From: Lepisosteus oculatus
Taxonomy: Eukaryota; Chordata; Actinopteri; Semionotiformes; Lepisosteidae
Assembly (NCBI RefSeq): GCF_040954835.1
Contig: NC_090711.1
Coordinates: forward strand, 8,501,501 to 8,565,500
Length of the DNA stretch: 64,000 nt
Direction: 5' to 3'
Made by a program: the position numbers and the translations under genes. This document shows, one piece after another, positions 33,661 through 50,735 of this stretch; the stretch's first letter is position 1; the number at the start of each line of letters is the position of its first letter. The notes beneath the pieces are model-generated. The model did not search any database. It had not been told where the DNA came from and was given only the letters and a program-made list of their open reading frames with translations.

Positions 33661-35846
33661 ACAGGACTTCAGTATTTCGGAATGCAGAACAGCACTGCGG
33701 TCCAAATCTTTTTTTTTTTTGTATTGGGATTTCTTCAAGTTCTACAAATCCCTCTGAACTAGTTTTAAAGTCTGTTGTCTGCTGGTCTTCAATCTTCAAA
33801 AGTGAGATTTTGTAAGATGCTATATTTTGTGGTCATGGGTGCAGGATTGAATAAATCCAAGCTCTTGTGACATGCTCCGATTAGACTGCCATGGTTAAGT
33901 ATTCTTAATCCTTTTTAGGGGTTGGTTTGTAGACCCATGTTACTTGGTTTTGAAGATCTGGGTTCTGCTTAGACTACTGTTGCGGTTGGTGCCAAAGCTG
34001 ATGCTTGATTCTCATAGGAAATTCTGGAGTCGTCCAATTTTAGAGTTTAGGTGTGAGTTTTCAAGTTTTGGAATTTTTTTCCATGCCACAATGTAATTAA
34101 TAGGCTTTTAAGTGAGTTTAAAAACATGTATGTACCTTATAAAGTTTGTAAATCTCAACTACATATTTCCCCAATACCACATTTGAGAACATTTTAAAAC
34201 CCAGATCTCTTCTTTTTGGTTTTGCTGCCCTTATACAATGACCACTTATGCCATATTCCTAGTTGATTATCAGCAATTTCTACTTGCTACTCATTTCCTA
34301 AGCAATTTTTCCAACTTTAAATATGAATTTAATCCTATGAAGCATTACCTGCACATTGACAATTGTTTATTTAAAACTTATTTTTCCTCAAGGTTGTAAA
34401 TAGAAGTGTATGTAACAATTTAACCAAGCAATGGAACTTGTAGAAGATGGTTGAGATAACCCAAAATGTTGCCTAAAAAAAGTGGGTGTCTTCATTCTGA
34501 ATTCATTTGAAAGGATGTTTGTGTTGTATAATTTTTTTTTTTTAGTTTGAAGGATTTTGAGAAGGTAACCAATTTTGTAAATGATGCAGGGAAATGTTTG
34601 ATCCATTGCTGAATAAACATACATAAATTACATTTTGGGTATTTCATCATACTGTGCATTAATGTGGGCTGAATGTTTGCTGAACCTTTTGGTTTCCCTT
34701 GGTGTTTTTACTCAAAGAGTGTGATTGTCCTACTCCTGTGCCGACTTTCATTTCAAATAGCGAAGTTGATAAAACATCACATGTAAAACAGGCACGTCTC
34801 CATCAGTCCTGGCACTCTTATGCCTCAGTCTACCATGCGGATTTGTACCTTTTAGACACTGCAAGATGTGGGCCAAGTTAAGATAAAGTTCAAATTCAGT
34901 CCCTTTCTACGCTTTGCTCCCTTCTTAGATAATTTCCAGCTCTAACTGCCAGAGATTCCTCCCTGAGAATCCTGTTAATACCATATTTGAACTTATGAAT
35001 ATCTGTAAGGTGAATTCCGGGGATCATGTCATCTTTTCTGATCAGCTTAGGCTTGGACCAACCTACTGTAGGTAATGCTCCTTTAAATGAATAGACAAGT
35101 CTTGAACACAGCCTGTGCCCAGATGCATACTGTGCAGGTCCTCTAGTCATGTTTTGGATTTAGTTAGGTGCTGTTATTAACTTCCATTTAAGAAGCTTTC
35201 TTTTATGTGCTTTGAGTCTATACCCGTCATTGCACCCACATGGGGTCATTCCTGGAGTGGTTCAGTCATCCACATTTTTAACCCTTCTGACTGTGCATGT
35301 GCTGCTATGTAGGAAGTATCAGTAAAATGAAACTTCAGTTTAAGAAGGTAAGTTAGGTACATCTTGTGCATGTCCAGGATAAGTTAACCTAGATGTCTTG
35401 GCTAATGCTTCTCACAGAGGGACACTTAGTTGATGAATAACATTTGACAGTGGTGACCTAACCTGTTTTTCTCACAGGACTCATTTTCCAGAAATGGCCT
35501 GGCCTAGGCTTGCTTACTTTCCGAGATTGGCAATAGAGTAGGAATGCAGTAGTCTTAATTTTATGCACATAAATGATCCACAGTTTTATTTAATGTTAAA
35601 ACTTGAAAAATAAATTGATTACTTAAATCACTGCAGAATCTGCTCTGTTGTATTGCCTTTTAATTAAACTGATCTGCCTCAACTGCTTATTTTATGAAAA
35701 AGTTGAAGGAGTTCCAATGCCCAGATAGCACAAATTTTACATTCCAAATCCATTTTGTACACATTTTATTGCAGGTTTGAAAAATCATTATTCATAAAAC
35801 CATATTGTGGCTTTGACATTTTATAGAAAAATAAAAGGGTTCTGTC
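33661..35846. other. Convergent 3' ends of LSM14B and PSMA7
   Basis: This stretch has no coding exon. Plus-strand AATAAA signals for LSM14B lie at 33850-33855, 34612-34617 and 35609-35614, allowing alternative 3'UTRs of about 0.2, 1.0 and 2.0 kb. The minus-strand signal for PSMA7 is at 35765-35770, about 77 nt past its stop. If the distal LSM14B site is used, the two transcripts end within about 150 bp of each other. Confidence 0.6.
35765..35770 (-). terminator. PSMA7 polyadenylation signal
   Basis: TTTATT on the plus strand reads AATAAA on the minus strand, 77 nt after the PSMA7 stop codon. A short 3'UTR is usual for this gene. Confidence 0.65.
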
Positions 35847-40361
<4,515 letters not shown>

Positions 40362-43300
40362 ATGTCTGTTGCGTTCGCTTCGGCTCGCCCCAGAAGTAAA
40401 GGGGAGGTGACACAGCAAACTATACAAAAGGTAATAAAGCGTTTTTATATTTTGATGTCATTGCGATGGTTTTGAATGCTGGCTGACTACTGAGAAATGT
40501 GTTTCAATGGTGGGAAAGTAGTGTATATCAGGGACTGTGAAGATGGTCAACTAGTATAAGCTTAACAAAGCGAGGTGTATGGCCTTATTGGATTAATGGG
40601 GACTATGATGGATTTTTACAAATGTTTTGCTGTATTTGTTATTTTAAATGTTTATTTTTCTGCAGAATGCGTGTATCTGTATGGGGGAGGCAATTTCCCC
40701 ACAATTAAAAGAACTAACCTGCATATTTCAAAATACAAAATTTGTGGTAAAATATTACTTGAACATTATATTATGTGATCTACAATAGACGTCTAGGAGG
40801 CGTTGTAATTCGGTGCATTTAAAATGAAACAGGTGCTAAATTAAAATGAATTTTGTTTCCAGGTGTTGCGTATAGGTGATTTGAATACAACGTATATTGA
40901 TATATTCTGGGGACTGCGCACGATACCGTTGTATGTTGTTTTCGTGTAATATGAATCTGCTCGTCTTTTTAAAAAAAAGTCCAAATTCTGAATGCTTAAG
41001 TCAATCCGCGATAAAGAACGGAACTCTAGCGGTTTGTCAAGATGGTGAAATGAAGTGCCTGGCATGCAGTTGACGAGCAGGTAGCCTGCTACTGTGTTTG
41101 CTGCGCTGACTGATAATGGCAGGGGAGTCTTGGGACCAGACAGATTTGTTCAATAGCCTGTGAGGATGCAGAGCTTTGTTCCCGTTTCAGAGCTACTGTG
41201 ACTGTTTTACAGGTGAGATTGCGATTCTTTTACATCGCGTTTACGACGCGAGAGGCTTCCGTCGGTTTGATTTACAGACCAGCGGCGGAGACTTGAGCCA
41301 AGTCGCGCTGCTGCGTTGCTGTCTTTCTCCGTTGAATGAGTGATGGCGAATGAAGGAGGCTATGTACTGTAGCTTAGATGAAGCAACCCCGTTTCTCGCC
41401 TTCGTGCACTGTTCTGAATGATCTCCTGCTGCCAACTCATGGAGCCTCGGAGAATCCACTGACCCAGATTCATTGTGCTCCTACTCCACAGTCCTGCAAG
41501 ACTGATTTTTGACAGTACAATTATGTGGGTTTTGTGTGTGAGAGAAGTTTGTTCATTTCTCCACAAGCAAGACTTGAACAACATTATTCCAGCAGTCTGT
41601 ACGTCCTATAGTGCTGCCCCCAATACCTTTAATACTAATTTTTAATTCATATATCTTAATATACAGTAAATGTTTTTTTTTCTTTCCCAAAGATGCTAGA
41701 CGAAAACCATCACCTGATCCAGTGTATTATGGACTATCAGAGTAAAGGGAAAACTGCAGAATGCACTCAGTAAGTATGTTGTCTGGTCTGCAGAACAAAG
41801 ATGTAAATCACAATATTAAACTGTACAACCGTTGTGTTCTTATCACATTTGCTTCGATTTACTTACCAAAGTAAATTATACTTGGTTAAACTTGGTTTGG
41901 TTTAAACATCAGAGAAGTATTTATATAAAACTGCTTGTTGTTTATGCTGTTCTGCACAGTTTATTATGTTTAACTTGGCAAAAACAACTGTGTGCACTTA
42001 ATAAGATAAGATCACTTCATTAGCCATATACAATTTCTTGCATACCCCAGTTTGCTCTCCATGAGACACAGACACACAGACAGGGAGAGAAGCTTGGGGT
42101 CAGAGCGCAGGGTCAGCCATCGTACAGCACCCCTGGAGCAGTTGGGGTTAAGGGCCTTGCTCAGGGGTCCAACGGAGTAGAATTCCTCTGCCAGCCGCGG
42201 GATTTGAACCGGCAACCTTCCAGCCAATATTTATTTCCTGAAGCATATTAAATCCTTTCCTAGGTTTGCCCTTTATTCATATAAACATCGCTTTTTAAAA
42301 ATCAATTACATCTGCACTGTAGATTTATACAAACATTATTTTTTGGATATATAAAATAGATTTATGTTCTTGTCAACTCTGAATATTTCAGTGATTGTTA
42401 AAGGACAGTTTCAAGTGTTGTCATAGGCAAAATGCCTGCTTGAGCTTTAATTCACATTTATTTCCTACCTTTGTTGACAAATATATTTTGTGTTGTTGTT
42501 TCTCATATGATAGTTTATGTACTGAACTTTCTTTTCACAGATACCAGCAAATACTGCACAGAAACCTGGTGTATCTTGCAACAATAGCGGACTCCAATCA
42601 GAACATGCAGTCATTGTTACCTGCAGTAAGTGCTCAGTGTGTTTTATGGCCTGCTGCTGGCCTTGCTTGGCTGTTATCTGAAAACCCAAAGCTTCTTGTC
42701 ATGTGGGGTTACAAATGAGAGAAGTCCTTTTCGGCTCCTGTAGCCTTTTGCGTGTGGCTAATTGCTCTGAGGATTCTATCCAGGCAGAGTATCAGCTTCG
42801 ACATCATGGCTGAGTAGCTTGTTCAATACTCCCGCAACTCTTTGTGTAAAACGTACTTCCCGTTTTCAGTTTTAAATGCAATCCAGGATAGTTTTCGTTT
42901 GTGTCCTCTGGTACAAATTTCAGTACTGTTTCCAAAGAAGCCCATTGGGTTCACTTTGTCATTGCCATTTAGGAGTTTGAATACTTGAATTGGGTTCCCT
43001 TGCATTTTTTTCTCATTTCGTGAGTGATATGTTTAGTTGTTTTATTCTGTCAGTATTGGAGGCTCCTTTAAGGCTGAGGATGTACAGTACCTGGTTGCTC
43101 TTCTGTGAACTGATTTTGCATAGTACTGTATCTCTTCTGCATAGCACCAGTAAGTCACTTGCCTTCTGTGTGGATTTGTTCTGGAACCCTGTATCCATTA
43201 AAATTTGAACAATTTGAAAATCTGGCCTTTTTACTAGTGTAGTGCAGCTGTTGTCTTGTATTTGTCATTGCCCCTTACAAGCAAGTTATCTGGAGTTGCC

Positions 43301-46300
43301 TTACGCACTCTTGAGGTCTGTTTAACAATGTTGAGAGCCTTTGACATCCCCTTGCTCATTGATAAACTATGAGAATGCTGCAGTCAGACAAGCGTTGTCA
43401 CTTCTTCCAGCATCTATTAGATTGCGACCGAGCTATTTGGGAGGAGCTTGTGCCCTAAAGCGTCTTTTAAGGATTTCATAAAGATAGGTGCCCATTTTTT
43501 TCATTTTGCGCAATGCCTGATTTTTCTCAATAAATGTGTTTTTACAGCCGCCTACCCAAAACATGAACATGGGCCCAGGAGGGATCAGCCAAAGTGGGTC
43601 AAGCCAGTCGCTCCACTCCCAGAGCAATCTGAACGACAGCATGGCAACTGGTCTGCCACCCACCTCTCTTATGCAGAGCCAGATGAGCAATGGTGTGGCC
43701 TTTTCCTTTGCTTTTGAGATAGAGAAGTGAAGTAAAAGCTTAGTTCTGAGCATCTAGAAACACATTAGCTCCGTGAAGCTGGTCTCCCTAAGAACAGCAC
43801 AATGAAACCCACCACATTTGTTTGTGCCATTGAGATCTTGTTCCTGAGATATAGTGCCTTCTTTTTTTGGGATGTGACATGTCTGAAGACTGAAAACGAT
43901 CCTGTAACCATTGACATCCTTTTGGACCCATTCTTCTGAAAAACAATTAATTTTGATTAATTTAAGAGAAGAGAGGGCTTGTCTAGGTTGCAGACTATGA
44001 ATGTGTTTTGAAGGACGACTTCTGAAGACTGCCCTTCTGTCTTGCCACAGGCCCAAGTCATGTGTCCATGCAACAGTCGGGACAGACGTCTCTCCCCACC
44101 ACTTCCATGAGCATGCCAGTCAGCAGCCACGGTTCGGCCACAGGCTACAGCCACTCGGTGTCCTCTTCACAGGGCATGCAGATGCAAAGCCAGGGTCAGT
44201 CCATGGGCAGCTATGCTTCCCGAAGCAACCTCAACATGCAGTCTAACCAAGGTGAGGACAAGGTTCTCTAAATGGTTAGACAGGAGCCATGAGTCCTAAG
44301 AAGAACCTTGTTTCTCCTTTAAGTTGTTTTGTTACGCGATGATACTGACGTGGTTCATCAGCTTCATTCACACTGCTGTCATTCTGAATTCTAGTTCTCT
44401 GTTGCAAAGCCAGTTGTACCTACATTATACACTGTAATGTATTTACACTTATGTTACACGAACCCATGCAAAGTGTATTCACTCTGTTAATTAATAATTG
44501 TTCAGCAATGCATAGTCTGTATGCTGATAGAAGGCTACAGACTTTTACTGTTAAGTGTTCAAATGCCTTTTCTTTTTCCCCTTTAAACTGAAATTTCCCC
44601 CACCATGTTTTCAGTCACAATGATGCACCAACAAGCTGCCACATCCCATTACTCCCCAGCACAAGCCGGTAGCCAGCACTATCAGGGGCAGCAGTCCATA
44701 GGAATGTTGGGACAGGGTAACCAAGGCAACAGTATGATGGCCCAGAGACCCATGGGTTCATACCGACCTTCACAGCAAGGTAAGTTAAGGGCTCTTCTAC
44801 TGGGCTTTAAGTGAAAAAAAGAAGGCCAAAAAAAAAGAAAATGGTTGGCCACAGAGCATTTCATGTTTTTGTTTCATGTACAAAATGCTTATTTACACAA
44901 TAAATAGAATGGATTTTGGACAGTTTGTTCTATTTATTAATTAAATGGAAGAATTGTATGTGGTTAATGTGTACTGCTTAGCCTTTGAGGAGGGAGTTTA
45001 CATCAAAAAACGAATTCTCGAATGCACAGACGGGTTTGGTTTGTGTTTTATGTATTTGTTGGTTTAGAAAAGATCAGTTTGAATATGTTTGTGTAAAAAG
45101 TCAAAACATTCTGGTGCATTGGAGTAACAGTGTTCATTTGGCAGCATAATGGTAAAAAAGATGTGTAAGATAAGTTTATAATGGATCTGTTTCAGTGAAA
45201 CTTCAAATAACTGGTCAATACGTTTCTATATAGGAGTATGTTTGTGGTGTAGCTTTTAATCTGCTAACTATAACAGTGAAACTTTACATGTCCAAAATCA
45301 CAAAGTGTGCATGTATTTTGAACACAGTAAGCCTTTATGTGATCCGTGTGTAGCTTTAAGAAGCAAGTTAAGATTTATTGTTGCTGTTACTTCTGGTCTT
45401 AGTCTCTGTAAATCATGGACTGGCTTTTGTCAGTGTTGATCTAAAAATAGTCTCTAATGTTCTCCAGCGTGTTTTACATGGATGTGGGTACAGCACACTC
45501 CCTGCATGACAGCACTGCTTGTTCCATTCATGTAAAAGAAATCTGTGGTACAGTATATCTGTAAGTGGAAACATTTATTCTGTATTGTTCTGTATTCCCC
45601 AGAACAGGCCTGAAATTAACCCTAAACTGCCCCTAAAAGTATTGTGCACAGCTTTCTTTTTGCCGCTTGTTCTGCTATTGACATGTATTACTCTTTATGA
45701 GCTATTTCGCATGTGTAGTAGATCATTGATTATTTCACACGCTGGGGGAGAGGTCCCTTGATTTTTAAAAACCGCAGGAAATTACTATTTTATTGTAACT
45801 TACAGTAGCTCTGCACATTTTTTTATGAATGCTTTAATTTGGGGTGTTGTGTACTGTTTTAAATCTTATAATGTTTGGAGTATACACCCACACAGACTCT
45901 GTATGTTTAAAGCATAGTACTGCAAAAATACAGTGCTGTCCAGTATGCTTAACCGTGTTTAATGCTTAGTATAATGCTTAACATGTTGTATAGTACATGA
46001 TTAAGGAGAAGGAACATCTTGCTTGTACAAATTGTTTGAATGGAAAATTTTGGATGTAATCAATAATTACTGGAATTGCTTTAATTTCTCTATGACTTCA
46101 TAGAGAACTTTAGCCCATTGTATATTTTCAATATTTTGCTTTTGAACATGACATTTTCACAGGGGTTTAGAGCTGTTGGGTGGCACAGTGGCGCAGAGGT
46201 TAGCATTACTGCCTCACAGCACTGGGGCCCTGGGTTCAGCTCTGGACTGGGGGGTGCTGTCTGTGTGGAGTTTATGTGTTCTACTCATGCTCGCGTGGGT

Positions 46301-49300
46301 TTTCTCCCACACTCTAAAGACATACTGGTAGGCTAATTCGGTTCTGGGAGAATTGGCCCTAGGTGTGAGTGTTTGCGTCTGCCTTGCGAAGGATTGGCGG
46401 CCCATTTGGAGTGTAATCTCCCCCATGCCAGTCGCCTGGGCTCCCCACTCTGAATGGATCAGAGGTGTTGGTGAGACTGTAACTCAAACATCATTTCAAT
46501 ACGTAAGGATTTGTATGTATTATATACTGGAGTGCTAATGTTCTGGGCACAACTTGAGTTTTGGTTAATTTTGCATTCAAGCAGTCTGTGGACACGTCTT
46601 TCGACTGACTCAAGCGGACGTTATATTGAAAGAAAAAGTTGTTTGGTAGTAGGTGTAGAGAGGCCAGCTGTCTGTCCATGACAGCAGCATCGTTGGGCTG
46701 GACAATGTTGTAGGTAAGTCCCTTTTCAGGCCATAAAGGCTCATGGGGAATGGGGGGCAAGGGACACTGGAGGTGGAGGTGATGTGGTCAGCATCACGCT
46801 CCGGCTGGCCCATTACCACCAGCAGGATTAACACCCAGTACTCATTTGGAAAGCAGGGTGAGTGGACCTGGGAGCCGTCTGGAAGGAATTGGAGCAAACT
46901 ACAGTACATCTCTTGCCTCTACCAGGCATTGAACCCAGGACCTCCCAGTCAGGAGCTAGACACCCTTGCTGAACTACCACAGCTCCTGCGCAGTGTAGTG
47001 CTTACTGTACATTTGCCTTCTGTTGGGGCGAGACTCTTAAGTTGTCAGCTTATGGAGTTTTTTAGCAAAACCTGAGGAGGAGGTCAGGCCCACACCTGGC
47101 TCCCTTCCACACAGTTACATAGAAGAATCATGATTGTCATGCACCTCATGTACCTGCCTGTATCCCTCCTTCCAGCCCATCACTGTCCTTGTAGCAGCTC
47201 GCCAGCATGTCCTTCTTAAGAACAGAGGTGGGGTTGTCTTCTTCCTGATGGTCAGGAAAACAATTTTGACTACTTCTTCATTCCATCTTGATTAGGGCCT
47301 GATCCAATTATGGAACTGATTTTGTTGAGATATACTGTACAGGGTTTTCTATTTATCAGTGCTGTGTAAACATTGTGAAATTCAGGGCAAAATGGTACAG
47401 TGTATGAATTTTCTGCACATCCTTTTCTTAAGTAAAGCAGGATTTTTTTCACTGCTCATGTATTTAAAAAATGTCTAGTGAATGTGTTTTTTCATAATGT
47501 TTTTATAAAATAGCTTTAATTTTTTCTGTGCATTTTATAAAAACAAAATGATTTAAAAAAAAAAGTACTTCACATCACAGAAGGTTACAGGGTGTCTTCT
47601 GTTGAAGTTATATGAGCCAAAGGGCAAACATAACACAAACAGAATTAATACTACCCTCAGACTTTTGCCTGTTTCTCTATATTTACAATCCCCTTAACTG
47701 AAAGCTCTAAAGAGTATCACACGAGTTAATTTCACACCTGCTATGCTAACATGCATTATGGTCATTATTCAACTGTTTTTGTGATGAGTTTCAAAAAACT
47801 CCTCATTCCTCTAGGTGCCCTCAAGCAATCTGTCATTTGCCAGTACTGGAGTTGGGCTGCTTGTTCCTTCCCATTCACACCCCTTCCACCAGTCACCAGA
47901 GCTCGATTTTGGTCAAATCAAGTGATTAACCATTCCTAGTGTCACCTGTCTGTTGCAGGATCAGCCCCGCAGTACATGGGACAGGAGGAGTTCTACGGGG
48001 AGCAGTATGGACACAGTCAGAGCTCCAGCGAGCCCATTAACCAGCAATATTACCCCGATGGTAATAACACCTTCTCTCCTTCATCTCCAAAACCCCTTTC
48101 AGTTAGCACTATTCGTGTCATAGCACTTTAATTTTTCTATTTTTAACTATTCCTATTCTATATTCAAGGCCTTATATCCTTCTCTAGATTTTAAGTCCTC
48201 ATGATAGACTTTCATCTAGCAATTTCCTGCATTGAATTCACAACCAATATCACTATTGCGTGGCTTTGATTCAGTGGTGTGCAGAAAATTCAGAACTGTT
48301 TTTTCTTGGTAAAAAAAAAACAAATCTGTAGGATCAATGTGTTATTTCATTTACTTCTGTCCTTGTTGGATGGAGGAGTGAGTGCTTGGGTATTGTTGTC
48401 TCTGCAGGCCATGGAGAATACTCCTACCAGCAGTCTTCATACAGTGAGCAGAGCTATGAGAGAAGCTTTGAGGAGTCCTCTCAGCACTACTATGAAGGAG
48501 GTATTCTGGGTTTAACTGTGTTGGGTTTCACTGGTTTCCTTATAGTTTGAACAACCTGTGACTTTACCATACCAAAAATATGATTAATATAAAAGTACAA
48601 AATATTTTCTTTATTTTCTTCTTTTTTTCCCTGTACACTCACCTTACTTTATACAAGAAACCTCGGACAGTATCTTAGTCTTTCAATTCAGTTCAAGTTT
48701 TATTATTCACTGGTGGAAATTCGTTTTATAGCAGAGTCCAACACAACAATACACGAGAACAGACAAACATCATCAGCAAAGAATTTGAGAATGTGATTAC
48801 AGAGGGGACAAAAGACTCTCTGAGTCTGTTACCATTAAACCTGGGAGCACAAATGTGTCTTCTAGATGGGAGGAGTGTAAATTCACAGTGGAGGGGGTGA
48901 GCCATAATCTTCATAATGATCTTAGCCTCCTTTACAACCCTGTGTTTGTAGAGGGTATTTAGGTTGATCACCCTTAAATAACCCGAAGAAGGCTCCACAG
49001 CCGAAATGTCGTGTTTCTTTTCTTCTCTTTTCAGCATGGCATAAACCTTGTTCCTTTGCCCCCTTAAATAGTCCACTGAATCCTGCAAAGGCACATCCAG
49101 ATGATTAAGTCTTTTGCTGGAGCCAGCTGGCATCCATGCTTTTCCCCTGCAGAATGCATTTCATTTTCCAGAGCGGTAGTAATATTTGCCAAGTAGTTTC
49201 AAGAACATTAATAAGTGCCCTTTTTCTTGGCCTGTGCCTGTAGGAAACTCGCAATACAGCCAGCAGCAAGCATCCTACCAACAGGGTTCCAGCCAACAGC

Positions 49301-50735
49301 AGCCTTTCAGCCAGCAGCAGTACCCTACCCAACAAAGTTATGCTGGACAGCAGCAGGGCTATGGTAAGAATAGAGGTCTGTGGGACTGACTGACAGAGTC
49401 TGTGAACCAAGCAAAGACAGTCAAGGCTACCAGGGAGACCTACACTGTTGCAAGGATGAACAAGAGGAACTGAAAGTTAGGACTGTGGAAAAGAATGTAG
49501 TTTAATAGCAGGCTTATTGGCGATCAGACAGACACAGGGTCAGTTTTATTGAGGGACCCTGGCAGAGAAGCAGCAGTTCTCATCTGATTTCTTTGAGTAT
49601 TGCTAAGAGGTGTGAGATTGATAGAGGAGCCTCTAAGATCTGATATCAGAAGATTAGCAAGGATGGCCCCGGGCCACTACTAGGATGAGAGGCCTATTTA
49701 GAGACATCTTTAAATATGTGGACCCTTAATTCTATTGGCAAAGTACAATAACATTTCTAAACCCAGTCTGCTGTGCAGGTGAGGGTAGTGAGGTTTAATG
49801 GCTGCTGTGCGTCTACCATCTGGTAGATAAAATGGGTCCCCTCCTGGATCTGAAGTGCTTTGTGTTTCTTTGAGATTAAAAGTGCTGTGCAAATGCAAGC
49901 AAATATTATTCTTCAATGGGTGGCATGGCGGCGCAGTGGTTAGCATTGGTGCCTTGCAGAGCTGGGGCCCAGGGTTCAATTCTGAACCTGGGGTGCTGTC
50001 TATGTAGAGTGTGCGTGGATTTCCTCTGGGTACTCTGCTTTCCTCCCACAGTCCAAAAACATACTGGTTATATGACTTCTGGGAAAATTGCTCCTAGTGT
50101 GTGTGTGTGTGTCTGCGGATGGACTGGAGTGTACCCTGCTTGTGCCCGTTGTTTGCTGGGATTGGCTCCTGCTCCCCTCTGACCTTGAATTAGAAGAAGA
50201 GGTTAGAAAATGGATGGATGGATTATTCTGTGCTATAGAGTATTTTCTTTTCTTAGGCCCGGCACAAGGAGCCTCCACCCAGTACTCTAGCTACCAGCAG
50301 GGGCAGGGGCAGCAGTACAGCTCCTATCGCCCCTCGCAGTCTGGCCCTGCTGCACAAACACAGCGACCTTATGGATATGAGCAGGTGTGTGACTCTGGCC
50401 TTGTCTCTTCACAGGAGACGCATTCGTGTTTCAAATGCATGTTGTGTGCTTTCTTAAAACCGATAAATATAGGATTAGACCTGAAAGATTTATTTTTAAT
50501 TTCCACTTAGTCCCAAGAATGAATTCAGAACTAATAGAATGCTAAAAAGTTCTGTACACTATGATTGAGACCAGTTTACTATAATGAAACAGACAGCAGA
50601 CTGTTAACGATTGGTAGATTTCTGTTTCTGTTTTTGGAGTATTCTTCTGGGATTCATGAACCATTTGCACTGCTGTAATCATTTTAAATATTTTATTTTG
50701 TGTAACAGGGCCAGTATGGGAACTACCAGCAATAA
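40362..50735 (+). CDS. ss18l1: SS18L1 (CREST), BAF complex subunit, 11 coding exons
   Basis: SS18L1/CREST is a nuclear calcium-responsive coactivator and a subunit of neuronal BAF chromatin remodellers. Coding exons: 40362-40430, 41693-41769, 42541-42625, 43548-43692, 44051-44251, 44615-44779, 47959-48060, 48408-48500, 49244-49363, 50257-50384, 50709-50735, all GT-AG and in phase, giving 403 residues (human 396). Residues 1-77 form the SNH domain (MSVAFASARPRSKGEVTQQT; LDENHHLIQCIMDYQSKGKT; RNLVYLATIADSNQNMQSLL), which fits SS18L1 better than SS18 (TQQTIQKMLDENHHL). Residues from about 125 are Met/Ser/Gln-rich, and about 193-403 form the QPGY domain of Gln, Tyr, Gly and Pro repeats, prone to self-association. 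The last exon encodes only GQYGNYQQ, as in human. Intron 6 (3.2 kb) holds two SINEs. Confidence 0.95.
42001..42225 (-). mobile_element. tRNA-derived SINE, head-truncated copy
   Basis: The minus-strand copy of the SINE at 13695-13980 starts at the GGCTGGAAGGTTGCC segment, so the first 40 or so bases with box A are missing. Body and tail are well kept, including TTGTATATGGCTAATGAAG and a short TTATC-type end. It lies in SS18L1 intron 2. Confidence 0.75.
42720..43200 (-). mobile_element. CR1/L2-type LINE fragment in SS18L1 intron 3
   Basis: Minus-strand translation reads QGNPIQVFKLLNGNDKVNPM, then GFFGNSTEICTRGHKRKLSW. This resembles the GDLI.VFK.LNG.DKV...FF....TRGH..KL stretch near the ORF2 C-terminus of non-LTR retrotransposons. 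The upstream part toward 43200 stays partly open but is not recognisable. Confidence 0.5.
46178..46480 (+). mobile_element. tRNA-like SINE of the GGGTGGCACAGTGGCGCAG family
   Basis: It begins GGGTGGCACAGTGGCGCAGA with GGTTAGCATTACTGCCTCAC, a box A-like start, then CCTGGGTTCAGCTCTGG as box B. A body follows with TGTGTGGAGTTTATGTG and GTTTTCTCCCACAC. This is a repeat type I know as abundant in ray-finned fish genomes. It lies in SS18L1 intron 6. Confidence 0.65.
46740..46992 (-). mobile_element. Second tRNA-like SINE type, SS18L1 intron 6
   Basis: On the minus strand from 46992 the sequence reads AGGAGCTGTGGTAGTTCAGC (box A-like TGGTAGTTCAGC), then GGTCCTGGGTTCAATGCCTG (box B-like GGTTCAATGCC). 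The body continues for some 200 bp with no clear tail. It differs from the other SINE families in the window, so the family name is open. Confidence 0.45.
48680..48970 (-). mobile_element. L2-like LINE fragment in SS18L1 intron 8
   Basis: Minus-strand translation reads KEAKIIMKIMAHPLHCEFTL, then LPSRRHICAPRFNGNRLRES and FVPSVITFSNSLL, the same ORF2 C-terminal signature as the copies at 5015 and 21264. The 3' end is AT-rich (AATAATAAAACTTGAACTGA). Directly beyond its 5' break sits the hammerhead-like repeat unit. Confidence 0.65.
48972..49070 (+). repeat. Repeat unit with hammerhead-like core (copy 2)
   Basis: CCCGAAGAAGGCTCCACAGC then CGAAATGTCGTGTTTC, followed by AGCATGGCATAAACCTTGTT and CCTTTGCC. 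It aligns with copy 1 at 31095-31205 over about 90 bp, with the CTGA of the core changed to CCGA. The matching stem and downstream block in two unlinked places show a shared mobile origin. Confidence 0.4.
49918..50223 (+). mobile_element. tRNA-like SINE ending 33 bp before SS18L1 exon 10
   Basis: GGGTGGCATGGCGGCGCAGT with GGTTAGCATTGGTGCC opens the element. CCAGGGTTCAATTCTG is box B-like and CTTTCCTCCCACAGTCCAAA is the body. The tail ends GTTAGAAAATGGATGGATGG. It belongs to the same family as 46178-46480. A short TG run lies inside at about 50097. The splice acceptor of exon 10 starts right after it. Confidence 0.7.

Noticed and set aside
40841-41459. Minus-strand open frames upstream of SS18L1 exon 2
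   Set aside because: They lie in SS18L1 intron 1, show no domain and no splice pattern, and are of chance length.
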